Position numbers and translations under genes: made by a program
NCBI GenBank assembly: GCA_023394655.1
Contig: JAEXAG010000109.1
Span: forward strand, 1 to 6,744
DNA: 6,744 nucleotides
Origin: Pseudomonadota bacterium
Lineage (GTDB): Bacteria > Pseudomonadota > Gammaproteobacteria > Xanthomonadales > Xanthomonadaceae
Direction: 5' to 3'
Shown: in pieces, positions 1 through 6,635 of the stretch
How the letters are laid out: every line of letters starts with the position of its first letter
Numbering within the stretch: the stretch's first letter is position 1
The notes under the pieces: model-generated
What the model saw: the letters and a program-made list of their open reading frames with translations, nothing else
Database searches by the model: none
Told to the model about the DNA's origin: nothing

Positions 1-677
1 AGCTGCGAATAGCGCGAGTTCGGGCGGCGTTCCTGGCGGATCTGGTGCAATCGGTCGGGATCGATGGTCAGCCCGAAGATCTTGTGGCGATGCGGGCGCA
101 GCTTGGCCGGCAGCCGGTCGCTTTCCAGGTCTTCCTCGGTCAGCGGATAGTTCGCGGCGCGAACGCCGTGGTGCAGTGCCAGATAGACGCACGTCGGCGT
201 CTTGCCGGCACGCGACACGCCCACGAGGATCAGGTCGGCATCGCTGTAATCGAGCCGGATGCCGTCGTCGTGGGTCAAGGCATAGTTCATCGCGTTGATG
301 CGCTGGTGGTAGACATCGAAATCCACGATGCCGTGCGCCTTGCCTACCCGCGGCTGGCGCGTGCGCCCCAGCTCCTGCTCCAGCGGCGCGATGAACGGGG
401 CGAACACGTCCAGCATCAATGCACCGCTCTCGCCGAGGAGGCGCGTCAACTCGCTGTCCACGCAGGTGTTCACCACGATCGCGCGGAAACCCGCCGCCTC
501 GCTTGCCCGGCGGATCTGCTCGGCGGCCGCGATCGCCTTTTCCGGCGTGTCCACGAACGGCAGGCGATCCTTGTGGAAATCCTGATCGGTGAACTGCGTG
601 AGCAGGCTTTGCCCGATGGTTTCGGCGGTGATTCCGGTGCCGTCGGACACGTAGAAAACAGGGCGGGACTGGGGCAT
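1..677 (-). CDS. ppsR: Phosphoenolpyruvate synthase regulatory protein (PSRP, DUF299 family), C-terminus cut by window edge
   Basis: This is a bifunctional cytosolic regulator. By family knowledge it inactivates PEP synthase by ADP-dependent phosphorylation of a threonine and reactivates it by Pi-dependent removal with release of PPi. In view are 225 residues from ATG at 677; the usual length is about 270-275, so roughly the last 45-50 residues lie off the left edge. The N-terminus carries VFYVSDGTGITAET (residues 7-20), typical of the family. The P-loop-like nucleotide site GVSRAGKTPT is at residues 153-162, followed by YLALHHG and the NYPLTEEDL stretch. The start is supported by GGAG (complement of 684-687) six bases upstream. 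The gene is divergent from ppsA, its expected target, with 94 bp between start codons. Nothing in the visible part is broken. Identification is near certain; only the C-terminus is unseen. Confidence 0.96.
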   Translation of the reverse strand, partial: MPQSRPVFYVSDGTGITAETIGQSLLTQFTDQDFHKDRLPFVDTPEKAIAAAEQIRRASEAAGFRAIVVNTCVDSELTRLLGESGALMLDVFAPFIAPLEQELGRTRQPRVGKAHGIVDFDVYHQRINAMNYALTHDDGIRLDYSDADLILVGVSRAGKTPTCVYLALHHGVRAANYPLTEEDLESDRLPAKLRPHRHKIFGLTIDPDRLHQIRQERRPNSRYSQ

Positions 678-709
678 GGCCGGCTCCGGCGCGAAACGGG
701 GTCTGGGGT

Positions 710-718
710 TGCTAAAAT
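710..718 (+). promoter_or_regulatory. Candidate extended -10 promoter for ppsA
   Basis: TGCTAAAAT matches an extended -10 element (TG-n-TAAAAT) and is the only AT-rich patch in the 94-bp gap between ppsR and ppsA. A start site near 725 would give a leader of about 45-50 nt. No convincing -35 lies 16-18 bp upstream, as can happen with extended -10 promoters. The same patch read on the other strand gives TATTTT (719-714), a weaker -10 candidate for ppsR about 36 bp before its ATG, so the two genes may compete for one site. This is inferred from sequence only. Confidence 0.4.
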
Positions 719-760
719 AGCGCGTTGCCGGCGCGAACGCGTCCCCGACCAACCGACATC

Positions 761-765
761 TGGAG
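761..765 (+). promoter_or_regulatory. Ribosome binding site that fixes the ppsA TTG start
   Basis: TGGAG ends six bases before the TTG at 772, an ideal Shine-Dalgarno spacing. No in-frame ATG or GTG lies at the position where the conserved PEP synthase N-terminus begins, so this site decides for the TTG start. Confidence 0.7.
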
Positions 766-771
766 CCTGCC

Positions 772-3144
772 TTGAGCGCCAACATCCTCTGGCTGAAAGA
801 CCTTCGCCTGACCGACCTCGCCCAGGTGGGCGGCAAGAATTCCTCGCTGGGCGAGATGATCGGCCAGCTTTCCGATCTCGGCGTCTCGGTGCCCGGCGGC
901 TTCGCGACCACCGCCGATGCGTTCAAGGACTTCATCGCCCACAACGACCTGCACCAGCGCATCTACGACCGCCTGGCCACGCTGGACGTGGAAGACGTGC
1001 CGGCGCTGACCGCCGCCGGCGGCGAGATCCGCGGCTGGGTGATCGACGCGCCGCTGCAGCCGCAGCTGGAAGCCGACATCCGTGACGCCTACACCAAGAT
1101 GAACGCCGATGCCGGCGCCAGCGACATGGCGGTGGCCGTGCGCTCCTCCGCCACCGCCGAGGACCTGCCGGACGCCTCCTTCGCCGGGCAGCAGGAAACC
1201 TTCCTCAACGTGACCGGCGCCGACGACGTCGTCCGCAAGGTCAAGGAAGTGTTCGCCAGCCTCTACAACGACCGCGCCATCGCCTACCGCGTGCACCACG
1301 GCTTCAAGCACGAGGACGTGTTCCTGTCCGCCGGCATTCAGCAGATGGTGCGTTCGGACGTCGGCGCCTCCGGCGTGCTGTTCACCCTCGACACCGAGTC
1401 CGGTTTCCGCGACGTGGTGTTCATCACCGCCAGCTACGGCCTGGGCGAGATGGTCGTGCAGGGTGCGGTGAACCCGGACGAGTTCTACGTCTTCAAGCCC
1501 ACGCTCGAAGCCGGCAAGCCGGCGATCCTGCGCCGCTCGCTGGGTAGCAAGCAGCTGCAGATGGTGTATTCGGACGTGCCCGGCGAGCGCGTCCGCACCG
1601 AGGACACGCCGGCCGAGCTGCGCGGCCAGTTCTCGATCACCGATGCCGACGTGCACGAACTGGCCAAGCAGGCGCTGGTCATCGAGAAGCACTACGGCCG
1701 GCCGATGGACATCGAGTGGGGCAAGGATGGCCACACCGGCAAGCTCTACATCCTGCAGGCGCGCCCGGAAACGGTGAAGTCGCGCGCGAAGGCGACGCAG
1801 ATCGAGCGTTACACCCTGCAGCAGCGCGGTGAAGTCGTCTGCGAAGGCCGTGCCATCGGCCAGAAGATCGGTGCCGGCGTGGCCCGCGTGGTGCGCTCGC
1901 TGGAGGACATGAACCGCGTGCAGCCCGGCGACGTGCTGGTCGCGGACATGACCGACCCCGACTGGGAGCCGGTGATGAAGCGCGCCGCGGCGATCGTCAC
2001 CAACCGCGGTGGCCGCACCTGCCACGCCGCGATCATCGCCCGCGAGCTGGGCGTGCCGGCGGTGGTCGGCACCGGCGACGCGCTGGATCGCATCACCGAT
2101 GGCGCCGAAGTCACCGTGAGCTGCGCCGAAGGCGACACCGGCTTCATCTATGCCGGCACCCTGCCCTTCGAGCGCACCACCACCGACCTGGGCAACATGC
2201 CGCCGGCGCCGCTGAAGATCATGATGAACGTGGCCAACCCCGAGCGCGCGTTCGACTTCGGCCAGCTGCCCAACGCCGGCATCGGCCTGGCGCGACTGGA
2301 AATGATCATCGCCAGCCACATCGGCGTGCACCCCAAGGCGTTGCTGGAATACGACCAGCAGGACGCGGCGACGAAGAAGAAGATCGACGAACGCATCGCC
2401 GGTTATGCCGGTCCGGTGGAGTTCTACGTCGATCGCCTGGCCGAGGGCATCGCGACCATCACCGCATCGGTCGCGCCGAGCGCGGTCATCGTGCGCCTGT
2501 CGGACTTCAAGTCCAACGAGTACGCTAACCTGATCGGCGGCTCGCGCTACGAGCCGCACGAGGAAAACCCGATGATCGGGTTCCGCGGCGCCTCCCGCTA
2601 CATCGATCCGAGCTTCGCCGAGGCGTTCGCGCTGGAGTGCAAGGCGGTCAAGCGCGTGCGCGAGGACATGGGCTTGGACAACCTGTGGGTGATGATCCCG
2701 TTCGTGCGCACGCTGGACGAAGGCCGCAAGGTCATCGAGGTGCTGGCGAAGAACGGCCTCAAGCAGGGCGAGAACGGCCTGAAGGTCATCATGATGTGCG
2801 AGGTGCCGTCCAACGCGCTCCTCGCCGACGAGTTCCTGGAGATCTTCGACGGCTTCTCGATCGGCTCCAACGACATGACCCAGCTCACGCTGGGACTGGA
2901 CCGTGACTCGTCCATCGTCGCCAACCTGTTCGACGAACGCGACCCGGCGGTGAAGAAGATGCTGTCGATGGCCATCCAGTCGGCGCGTGCCAAGGGCAAG
3001 TACGTCGGCATCTGCGGCCAAGGCCCGTCCGACCACCCGGACCTGGCGCAGTGGCTGATGGACGAAGGCATCGAATCGGTGTCGCTCAACCCCGACACGG
3101 TGGTGGATACCTGGCTGGCGCTGGCCAAGTCCAAGGCGGGCTGA
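772..3144 (+). CDS. ppsA: Phosphoenolpyruvate synthase (pyruvate, water dikinase)
   Basis: It converts pyruvate + ATP + H2O to PEP + AMP + Pi, the entry step of gluconeogenesis from three-carbon substrates, in the cytosol. At 790 residues it is full length for the family. The N-terminal ATP-grasp part (about 15-340) shows GGKNSSLGEM (20-29), AVRSSATAEDLPDASFAGQ (122-140) and LQARPETV (328-335). The swivelling phosphohistidine domain has GGRTCHAAI with His418 as the phosphocarrier. The C-terminal PEP/pyruvate barrel has GIGLARLEM (503-511), GGSRYEPHEENPMIGFRGAS (589-608), GSNDMTQL (698-705) and GICGQGPSDHP (746-756) with the catalytic Cys748. Thr416, two before His418, is the expected regulatory phosphorylation site of the divergent PpsR. 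The start is TTG at 772, with TGGAG six bases upstream and MSANILWL matching family N-termini. A strong terminator follows the stop. No irregularity was seen. Confidence 0.98.
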   Translation: MSANILWLKDLRLTDLAQVGGKNSSLGEMIGQLSDLGVSVPGGFATTADAFKDFIAHNDLHQRIYDRLATLDVEDVPALTAAGGEIRGWVIDAPLQPQLEADIRDAYTKMNADAGASDMAVAVRSSATAEDLPDASFAGQQETFLNVTGADDVVRKVKEVFASLYNDRAIAYRVHHGFKHEDVFLSAGIQQMVRSDVGASGVLFTLDTESGFRDVVFITASYGLGEMVVQGAVNPDEFYVFKPTLEAGKPAILRRSLGSKQLQMVYSDVPGERVRTEDTPAELRGQFSITDADVHELAKQALVIEKHYGRPMDIEWGKDGHTGKLYILQARPETVKSRAKATQIERYTLQQRGEVVCEGRAIGQKIGAGVARVVRSLEDMNRVQPGDVLVADMTDPDWEPVMKRAAAIVTNRGGRTCHAAIIARELGVPAVVGTGDALDRITDGAEVTVSCAEGDTGFIYAGTLPFERTTTDLGNMPPAPLKIMMNVANPERAFDFGQLPNAGIGLARLEMIIASHIGVHPKALLEYDQQDAATKKKIDERIAGYAGPVEFYVDRLAEGIATITASVAPSAVIVRLSDFKSNEYANLIGGSRYEPHEENPMIGFRGASRYIDPSFAEAFALECKAVKRVREDMGLDNLWVMIPFVRTLDEGRKVIEVLAKNGLKQGENGLKVIMMCEVPSNALLADEFLEIFDGFSIGSNDMTQLTLGLDRDSSIVANLFDERDPAVKKMLSMAIQSARAKGKYVGICGQGPSDHPDLAQWLMDEGIESVSLNPDTVVDTWLALAKSKAG

Positions 3145-3165
3145 TCCCGCCCTTCCCCGCCGGAC

Positions 3166-3193
3166 GAAAACGCCCCATCATCGGGGCGTTTTC
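3166..3193 (+). terminator. Intrinsic terminator after ppsA
   Basis: There is a perfect 11-bp inverted repeat, GAAAACGCCCC (3166-3176) and GGGGCGTTTTC (3183-3193), around a 6-nt loop ATCATC, starting 21 bases after the ppsA stop. The stem has a GC-rich core and runs straight into TTTTCATTT on the plus strand; the A-run on the left gives U's on the minus strand as well. Its right arm ends only 16 bases before the ATG of the next gene, so it also shapes that gene's expression. Confidence 0.9.
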
Positions 3194-3209
3194 ATTTGCA
3201 TCGATCCCC

Positions 3210-4094
3210 ATGCAGACACCTGCTCCCGCGCCGCCCTCCACGACGTTCGCGCTCCAGCAATGGCTGGGGGCCGGCCTCGCCGACAAGTTGCTGGATCTGG
3301 CGGCCGCCCTCGCCATCGCGCTGATCGGGTGGTGGGTGGCCAAGCGCTTGGCCGCCGTGCTCGACCGGCTGCTCGCCAGGTTGCACGTGGACGACATCCT
3401 GCGCAGCTTCCTGCGCAACCTGGTGTTCGCGGTGATGATGGTCGTCGTCGGCATCGCCGCCCTGCAGCAGTTCGGCATCCCGACCACCTCGCTGCTGGCA
3501 CTGGTGGGTGCCGCGGGGCTCGCCATCGGCCTGGCGCTGAAGGACTCGTTGTCCAACATCGCGTCCGGGGTGATGCTGATCATGTTGCGCCCGTTCAAGG
3601 CCGGCGACAGCGTGAAGGCCGGCGGTGTCGAAGGGGTCGTGGAGCAGGTGCGCATCTTCACGACGCTCCTGCGCACCTACCAGAACGAACTGATCGTGCT
3701 GCCCAACAGCGAGATCACCAAGCAGGCGATCGTCAACCTGACCCACAAGCCGGTGCGCCGGATCGACATCGCACTGGCGATCGACCACGGCGAGCGCATC
3801 GACCGCACGCGCGAGATCCTGCTCACGGTCGCGGCCCGCCATCCCGCGGTGTTGCGCACGCCGGAACCGGCCGTGCTGGTTTCCGGGCTCGGGCAGAACG
3901 GCGTGGAGCTTGCCTTCCGATGCTGGTGCCGCACCGGCGACCTCGCGGAAACCCGGAGCGATCTCGCGGAAGCCTTCCACGTGGCCTTCGGCGAAGCGGA
4001 GATCGCGCTGCCCAACTCGCAACGCGTGGTTCCGGTCGTGCTGCGGTCCGAGGAGACGGCGGTCATCCCGGCCGATGCAGGCGATCGTGCCTGA
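3210..4094 (+). CDS. MscS-family small-conductance mechanosensitive channel
   Basis: This is an inner-membrane channel that, in characterised relatives, opens under membrane tension to release solutes during hypo-osmotic shock. At 294 residues it is close to E. coli MscS (286), so it is a minimal channel without periplasmic extension. Membrane segments lie at about 25-47, 67-88 and 93-125. The third contains the pore helix GAAGLAIGLAL (100-110) and SLSNIASGV (113-121); the leucines at 104 and 108 align with the E. coli gate pair Leu105/Leu109. RPFKAGDSV (127-135), GVVEQVRIF (142-150) and IVLPNSEI (162-169) form the beta domain. Asp112 stands where E. coli has the hinge Gly113, and IALPNSQRV (265-273) replaces the classic FPYP motif near the C-terminus. 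ATG 3210 is the only sensible start: upstream in frame lies ppsA. No clear Shine-Dalgarno precedes it. The gene sits downstream of the ppsA terminator and converges on orn with a 15-bp gap. The family is certain; the paralogue is not. Confidence 0.93.
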   Translation: MQTPAPAPPSTTFALQQWLGAGLADKLLDLAAALAIALIGWWVAKRLAAVLDRLLARLHVDDILRSFLRNLVFAVMMVVVGIAALQQFGIPTTSLLALVGAAGLAIGLALKDSLSNIASGVMLIMLRPFKAGDSVKAGGVEGVVEQVRIFTTLLRTYQNELIVLPNSEITKQAIVNLTHKPVRRIDIALAIDHGERIDRTREILLTVAARHPAVLRTPEPAVLVSGLGQNGVELAFRCWCRTGDLAETRSDLAEAFHVAFGEAEIALPNSQRVVPVVLRSEETAVIPADAGDRA

Positions 4095-4109
4095 GCGAGC
4101 GGCGCCGGA

Positions 4110-4670
4110 TCAGGGCTCGCCGGCGAAAGGCCCCATGAAGCGGCGGTAGTACGCCAGTTCGTCGACCGAATCCCGGATGTCGCTCAGCGCGGTGTGGGCG
4201 CTCTCCTTCTGGAAGCCCGCGAGCAGCGCGGGCGACCAACGACGCGCCAGTTCCTTCAGTGTGCTGACGTCGAGATTGCGATAGTGGAAGTAGCGCTCCA
4301 GGGCGGGCATCTGCCGATGGAGGAAGCGCCGGTCCTGGCAGATGGAATTGCCGCACATCGGGGAGGCCCGCTCGGGCACCCACGCCCGCAGGAACGCCAG
4401 CGTGGCGGCTTCCGCCTCCGCCATCGTCACGCCTTCCTCCAGCACGCGGCGCCAGAGGCCGGACTTGCCATGCTGGTTGCGGTTCCAGTCGTCCATCGCC
4501 TCGAGTGCCGCGAGCGGATGCGCGATCGCCAACGCGGGGCCTTCGGCCAGCACGTTCAACTGCGCGTCGGTGACGAGGGTGGCGATTTCCAGGATGGAAT
4601 CGCGATCGGTATCGAGCCCGGTCATTTCCAGGTCGATCCAGATCAGGCGGGTATCTGCTGCGACGCTCAA
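4110..4670 (-). CDS. orn: Oligoribonuclease (DEDDh 3'-5' exoribonuclease)
   Basis: It degrades 2-5 nt RNA fragments to mononucleotides at the end of mRNA decay and hydrolyses pGpG from cyclic-di-GMP breakdown; it is a cytosolic dimer and essential in many gammaproteobacteria. The translation has WIDLEMTGLD with Asp13 and Glu15, CGNSICQDRRFL with Asp113, and SAHTALSDIRDS with His159 and Asp164. These form the complete DEDDh set, each one residue later than remembered for E. coli Orn (12, 14, 112, 158, 163). Length is 186 residues, inside the usual 180-200. I chose TTG at 4670 because AGGA lies seven bases upstream and the N-terminus then fits the family. An in-frame ATG at 4715 would add 15 residues (MPASFHARIRAQENG) but has no ribosome site. 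The gene is convergent with the channel gene and divergent from the DUF2721 gene. Confidence 0.96.
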   Translation of the reverse strand: MSVAADTRLIWIDLEMTGLDTDRDSILEIATLVTDAQLNVLAEGPALAIAHPLAALEAMDDWNRNQHGKSGLWRRVLEEGVTMAEAEAATLAFLRAWVPERASPMCGNSICQDRRFLHRQMPALERYFHYRNLDVSTLKELARRWSPALLAGFQKESAHTALSDIRDSVDELAYYRRFMGPFAGEP

Positions 4671-4677
4671 GCCGTTT

Positions 4678-4681
4678 TCCT
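4678..4681 (-). promoter_or_regulatory. Ribosome binding site favouring the TTG start of orn
   Basis: On the minus strand AGGA (4681-4678) precedes TTG (4670-4668) by seven bases. The competing upstream ATG at 4715 has only GCGGGTATC before it. This is the basis for the shorter orn. Confidence 0.5.
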
Positions 4682-4700
4682 GTGCGCGGATGCGCGCGTG

Positions 4701-4836
4701 AAAGGAGGCAGGCATGATACCCGCAGACCCCCGCCCCGCCTTCCGATGCCCGACAACCCCGTCGCCCTGCATTACGCCACGCTTGCCGCGATGCTCGCAC
4801 CGGCGTTCTTCCTCACCGCCACCGCCTCCCTGCTGA
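4701..4836 (+). other. Strong Shine-Dalgarno plus a possible 40-codon overlapping leader ORF
   Basis: AAAGGAGG (4701-4708), the best ribosome site in the window, sits five bases before an ATG at 4714. That ATG is not in the frame of the DUF2721 gene. It opens a 40-residue frame rich in Pro, Arg and Ser (beginning MIPADPRPAF) that ends at TGA 4834-4836, 88 bases inside the DUF2721 gene. The peptide looks like a GC-rich frame by-product and no family is recognised. It may act as a translated leader coupled to the downstream gene, or be coincidental. The first base of this ATG pairs with the centre of the alternative orn start (CATG, 4713-4716). Confidence 0.2.
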
Positions 4837-5228
4837 TGTCGGCCAACAACCGCCTCGCGCGCGTCGTGGACAGGCTCCGCGCGGTGCTGCGCGAAATCGG
4901 CGAGGCCGACGACCCCGAACTGCGGGCGACGCTCGAGCGGCACGCGGGCATCCACCGCCGACGCAGCACGCTGATCCTGCGCGGCAGCCAGCTGCTCTAC
5001 GTGGCCATCAGCTTCTTCGTCGGCACGAGCCTGCTGGTCGCGGTCGATTCGTTCACCGGGCACCGCCTGGGCATGGCACCGACGCTGCTCGCGGTCTGCG
5101 GCGTGCTGTCGATGTTCGCCGCAAGCCTCTGCCTGGCCCGCGAATCCGCGCTGGCGGTTCGCGCCGTCAACGACGAGATCGACCACCGGCATCGCCACGT
5201 CCGGAAGATCGCTTCCGGCGGGGATTGA
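4746..5228 (+). CDS. DUF2721 family integral membrane protein
   Basis: This 160-residue protein of unknown function resembles DUF2721 proteins, which are small three-helix inner-membrane proteins common in proteobacteria. Likely membrane segments are 10-32 (TLAAMLAPAFFLTATASLL), 80-100 and 110-131. Between the first and second lies a long charged helix containing the recognisable SANNRLARVVDRLR (32-45) and a second charged stretch (57-75) with many Arg and Glu. The C-terminal tail is hydrophilic and His/Arg-rich (HRHRHVRK). The start ATG 4746 places the first helix as expected, but no Shine-Dalgarno lies directly before it; the strong AAAGGAGG is 37 bases upstream and out of phase. The gene is divergent from orn and convergent with tadA (29-bp gap, no obvious terminator). 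Context gives no functional clue. Family recognition is from memory. Confidence 0.85.
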   Translation: MPDNPVALHYATLAAMLAPAFFLTATASLLMSANNRLARVVDRLRAVLREIGEADDPELRATLERHAGIHRRRSTLILRGSQLLYVAISFFVGTSLLVAVDSFTGHRLGMAPTLLAVCGVLSMFAASLCLARESALAVRAVNDEIDHRHRHVRKIASGGD

Positions 5229-5257
5229 CGCGGTTTTCCTGCCGAATCGCAGCCGTC

Positions 5258-5740
5258 TCAGCGCTGCCGTCGTGCCCGGAAGAACGCCCGCAGCATCTCG
5301 CCCGCCTCTTCCGCCATCACCCCGCCCGTGATCTCGACCCGATGGTTGTGGCGCGGATCGGCCAGCAGGTCGAAGACGCTGCCCGCGGCCCCGGTCTTCG
5401 GATCGAACGCGCCGAACACCACCCGCGCGACGCGGGCATGGATGATGGCCATGGCGCACATCGCGCAGGGTTCGAGGGTGACGTACAGCGTGCTGCCCAC
5501 CAGCCGGTGGTTGCCGAGATGCCGTCCGGCTCGGCGCAACGCGACGATCTCCGCGTGCGCGGATGGATCATGCTCCGCGATGTTGCGGTTCCAGCCCTCG
5601 CCCGCCAACTCGCCCTCCGCCGAAACCAGCAACGCGCCGACCGGGATCTCGCCCTCCTCGCGTTGCGCACGCTCGGCGAGCGCGAGCGCCTGGCGCATCC
5701 ACTCCATGTCGATGGCAGTGCGGGCGGGATCGGGGTGCAT
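5258..5740 (-). CDS. tadA: tRNA-specific adenosine deaminase (A34 to inosine)
   Basis: It deaminates wobble adenosine 34 to inosine in tRNA-Arg(ACG), allowing that tRNA to read CGU, CGC and CGA; the enzyme is a cytosolic homodimer. The zinc deaminase signature is complete: HAE at 62-64 (His62 zinc ligand, Glu64 proton shuttle) and PCAMC at 91-95 (Cys92 and Cys95 zinc ligands). Also present are IPVGALLV (32-39), GEGWNRNI (47-54), HDPSAHAE (57-64), KTGAAGS (115-121) and NHRVEITGGV (132-141), all characteristic of TadA rather than cytosine or guanine deaminases. At 160 residues it is close to E. coli TadA (167). The start ATG 5740 is preferred; ATG 5707 (MEWMRQAL) would remove 11 residues. Neither has a good ribosome site. 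In Pseudomonas, tadA lies near guaB-guaA, which fits the guaA trace at the right edge here. Confidence 0.96.
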   Translation of the reverse strand: MHPDPARTAIDMEWMRQALALAERAQREEGEIPVGALLVSAEGELAGEGWNRNIAEHDPSAHAEIVALRRAGRHLGNHRLVGSTLYVTLEPCAMCAMAIIHARVARVVFGAFDPKTGAAGSVFDLLADPRHNHRVEITGGVMAEEAGEMLRAFFRARRQR

Positions 5741-5774
5741 GCGATGAAACGGCGTCCGGTCGAAGGCTGACTAG

Positions 5775-5780
5775 ACTATA
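5775..5780 (-). promoter_or_regulatory. Candidate -10 element for tadA
   Basis: On the minus strand TATAGT (5780-5775) matches TATAAT at five of six bases, 34 bases before the tadA ATG. No good -35 is found 16-18 bp further upstream. The same bases read forward (TATACG, 5777-5782) are a poorer -10 for yggS, whose ATG is at 5805. This short AT-rich patch is the only one in the 64-bp divergent gap. Confidence 0.3.
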
Positions 5781-5804
5781 CGAAGCCCCCACGCACGGAC
5801 CGAC

Positions 5805-6557
5805 ATGACCGATCACGCCGCCCCCCTACCCGAGGACGTCGAGAACATCGCGCGACGCATCGCCGCCATCCAGTCCCGCATCGATGCCGCCTGCGCACGC
5901 GTGGCCCGTGATCCGGCCGAGGTCCGCCTGCTGCCGGTCAGCAAGACCGTGGAGGTGCCCCGGCTTCGCGCCGCGCATGCCGCGGGGTGCCGCTGGCTCG
6001 GCGAGAACAAGGTGCAGGAGGCCAAGCGGAAATGGGAGGCAATGGGCGACCTCCCCGGGCTCCGCTTTTCCGTCATCGGCCATCTACAGACCAACAAGGC
6101 GCGCGACGTGGCGCGGTTCGCCTCGGAGTTCCAGGCACTCGACAGCCAGCGCGTGGCGGAGGCGCTGGATCGGCACCTGCAGGCCGAAGGCCGTGCGCTG
6201 GATGTCTTCGTGCAGGTGAACACGTCCGCCGAGCCCAGCAAATACGGCCTGAAGCCGGAAGACACCGTGTCCTTCGTGCGCGGCCTGGCCGCCTGCTCCA
6301 GCCTGCGGGTCCGCGGATTGATGACGCTCGCCCTGTTCTCTGACGACCAGATGGCGGTTCGGGCCTGCTTCCAGCGCCTGCGGCAGCTCCGCGACGAACT
6401 CGTGCAGCACGTGGATGCGCCGGCGTTGTCGATGGGGATGTCGGGCGATTTCGAGATGGCGATCGAGGAAGGCGCCAACGTGGTGCGCGTCGGCACGGCG
6501 ATCTTCGGCACCCGCCCGACACCGGACAGCCACTACTGGCCGGGCGAACCCGGCTGA
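5805..6557 (+). CDS. yggS: YggS/PLPBP family pyridoxal-phosphate homeostasis protein
   Basis: This is a single-domain PLP-binding protein with the fold of the alanine racemase N-terminal barrel and no known enzymatic reaction. In E. coli its loss disturbs vitamin B6 pools and amino-acid balance. It has 250 residues, slightly longer than the typical 230. LLPVSKTV (42-49) holds the PLP Schiff-base lysine Lys47. GENKVQEA (66-73), FSVIGHLQTNK (88-98), VQVNTSAEPSKYGL (136-149), GLMTLALFS (171-179), LSMGMSGDFEMAIEEGAN (208-225) and VRVGTAIFG (227-235) follow in the family order. MGMSGD supplies the phosphate-binding site. The start ATG 5805 has only a weak GGA five bases upstream; no alternative start is better. 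The gene stands alone and diverges from tadA, not in the proC/yggT neighbourhood seen in many proteobacteria. A GC-rich hairpin follows 13 bases after the stop. Confidence 0.96.
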   Translation: MTDHAAPLPEDVENIARRIAAIQSRIDAACARVARDPAEVRLLPVSKTVEVPRLRAAHAAGCRWLGENKVQEAKRKWEAMGDLPGLRFSVIGHLQTNKARDVARFASEFQALDSQRVAEALDRHLQAEGRALDVFVQVNTSAEPSKYGLKPEDTVSFVRGLAACSSLRVRGLMTLALFSDDQMAVRACFQRLRQLRDELVQHVDAPALSMGMSGDFEMAIEEGANVVRVGTAIFGTRPTPDSHYWPGEPG

Positions 6558-6570
6558 CCGCGGATGCAAT

Positions 6571-6592
6571 GGCGCCGCCCCTCGGCGGCGCC
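6571..6592 (+). terminator. GC-rich hairpin between yggS and the guaA 3' trace
   Basis: GGCGCCGCC (6571-6579) and GGCGGCGCC (6584-6592) form a perfect 9-bp stem around CCTC. No T-tract follows on either strand, so it is not a classic intrinsic terminator. It lies 13 bases after the yggS stop and 25 bases after the minus-strand guaA stop, where it could serve both directions. Confidence 0.45.
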
Positions 6593-6617
6593 CGTCAACC
6601 GGTGCAAAGCCCGGGGG

Positions 6618-6635
6618 TCACTCCCACTCTATTGT
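6618..6635 (-). other. Last five codons and stop of guaA (GMP synthase): probable attachment-site core
   Basis: The minus strand reads ACA ATA GAG TGG GAG TGA, encoding T-I-E-W-E-stop, the highly conserved C-terminus of GMP synthase (PPATIEWE in E. coli, Pseudomonas and Xanthomonas from memory). Immediately upstream, the same frame reads KNVLF instead of the expected GKPPA. A stop (TAG, 6680-6678) closes it 20 codons before the TGA, so no guaA body is attached. The 12 bases GAGTGGGAGTGA look host-like, whereas ACA ATA uses A-ending codons unlike this genome. This is expected of the duplicated 3' end left at the far side of an island inserted in guaA. It could be chance, but it falls exactly on the composition break. 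Confidence 0.6.

Noticed and set aside
45..1085. Plus-strand open frame of 346 codons across ppsR and the start of ppsA
   Set aside because: It runs antisense to ppsR and out of frame through ppsA; composition is Arg/Ala-rich and unlike any family.
712..3036. A very long open frame (774 codons) on the minus strand, antisense to ppsA
   Set aside because: It is rich in His, Val, Gly and Arg with no recognisable domain, and it sits in the frame opposed to biased codons of a certain gene. This is a usual by-product in high-GC coding DNA.
4090..4120. Inverted repeats between the convergent channel and orn genes (CCTGA/TCAGG and GCGAGC/GCTCGC)
   Set aside because: The arms are 5-6 bp, mutually exclusive, include the stop codons and lack any T-tract; too weak to call a terminator.
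5229..5257. Possible terminator between the DUF2721 gene and tadA
   Set aside because: The 29-bp gap holds one TTTT run but no stable inverted repeat next to it.
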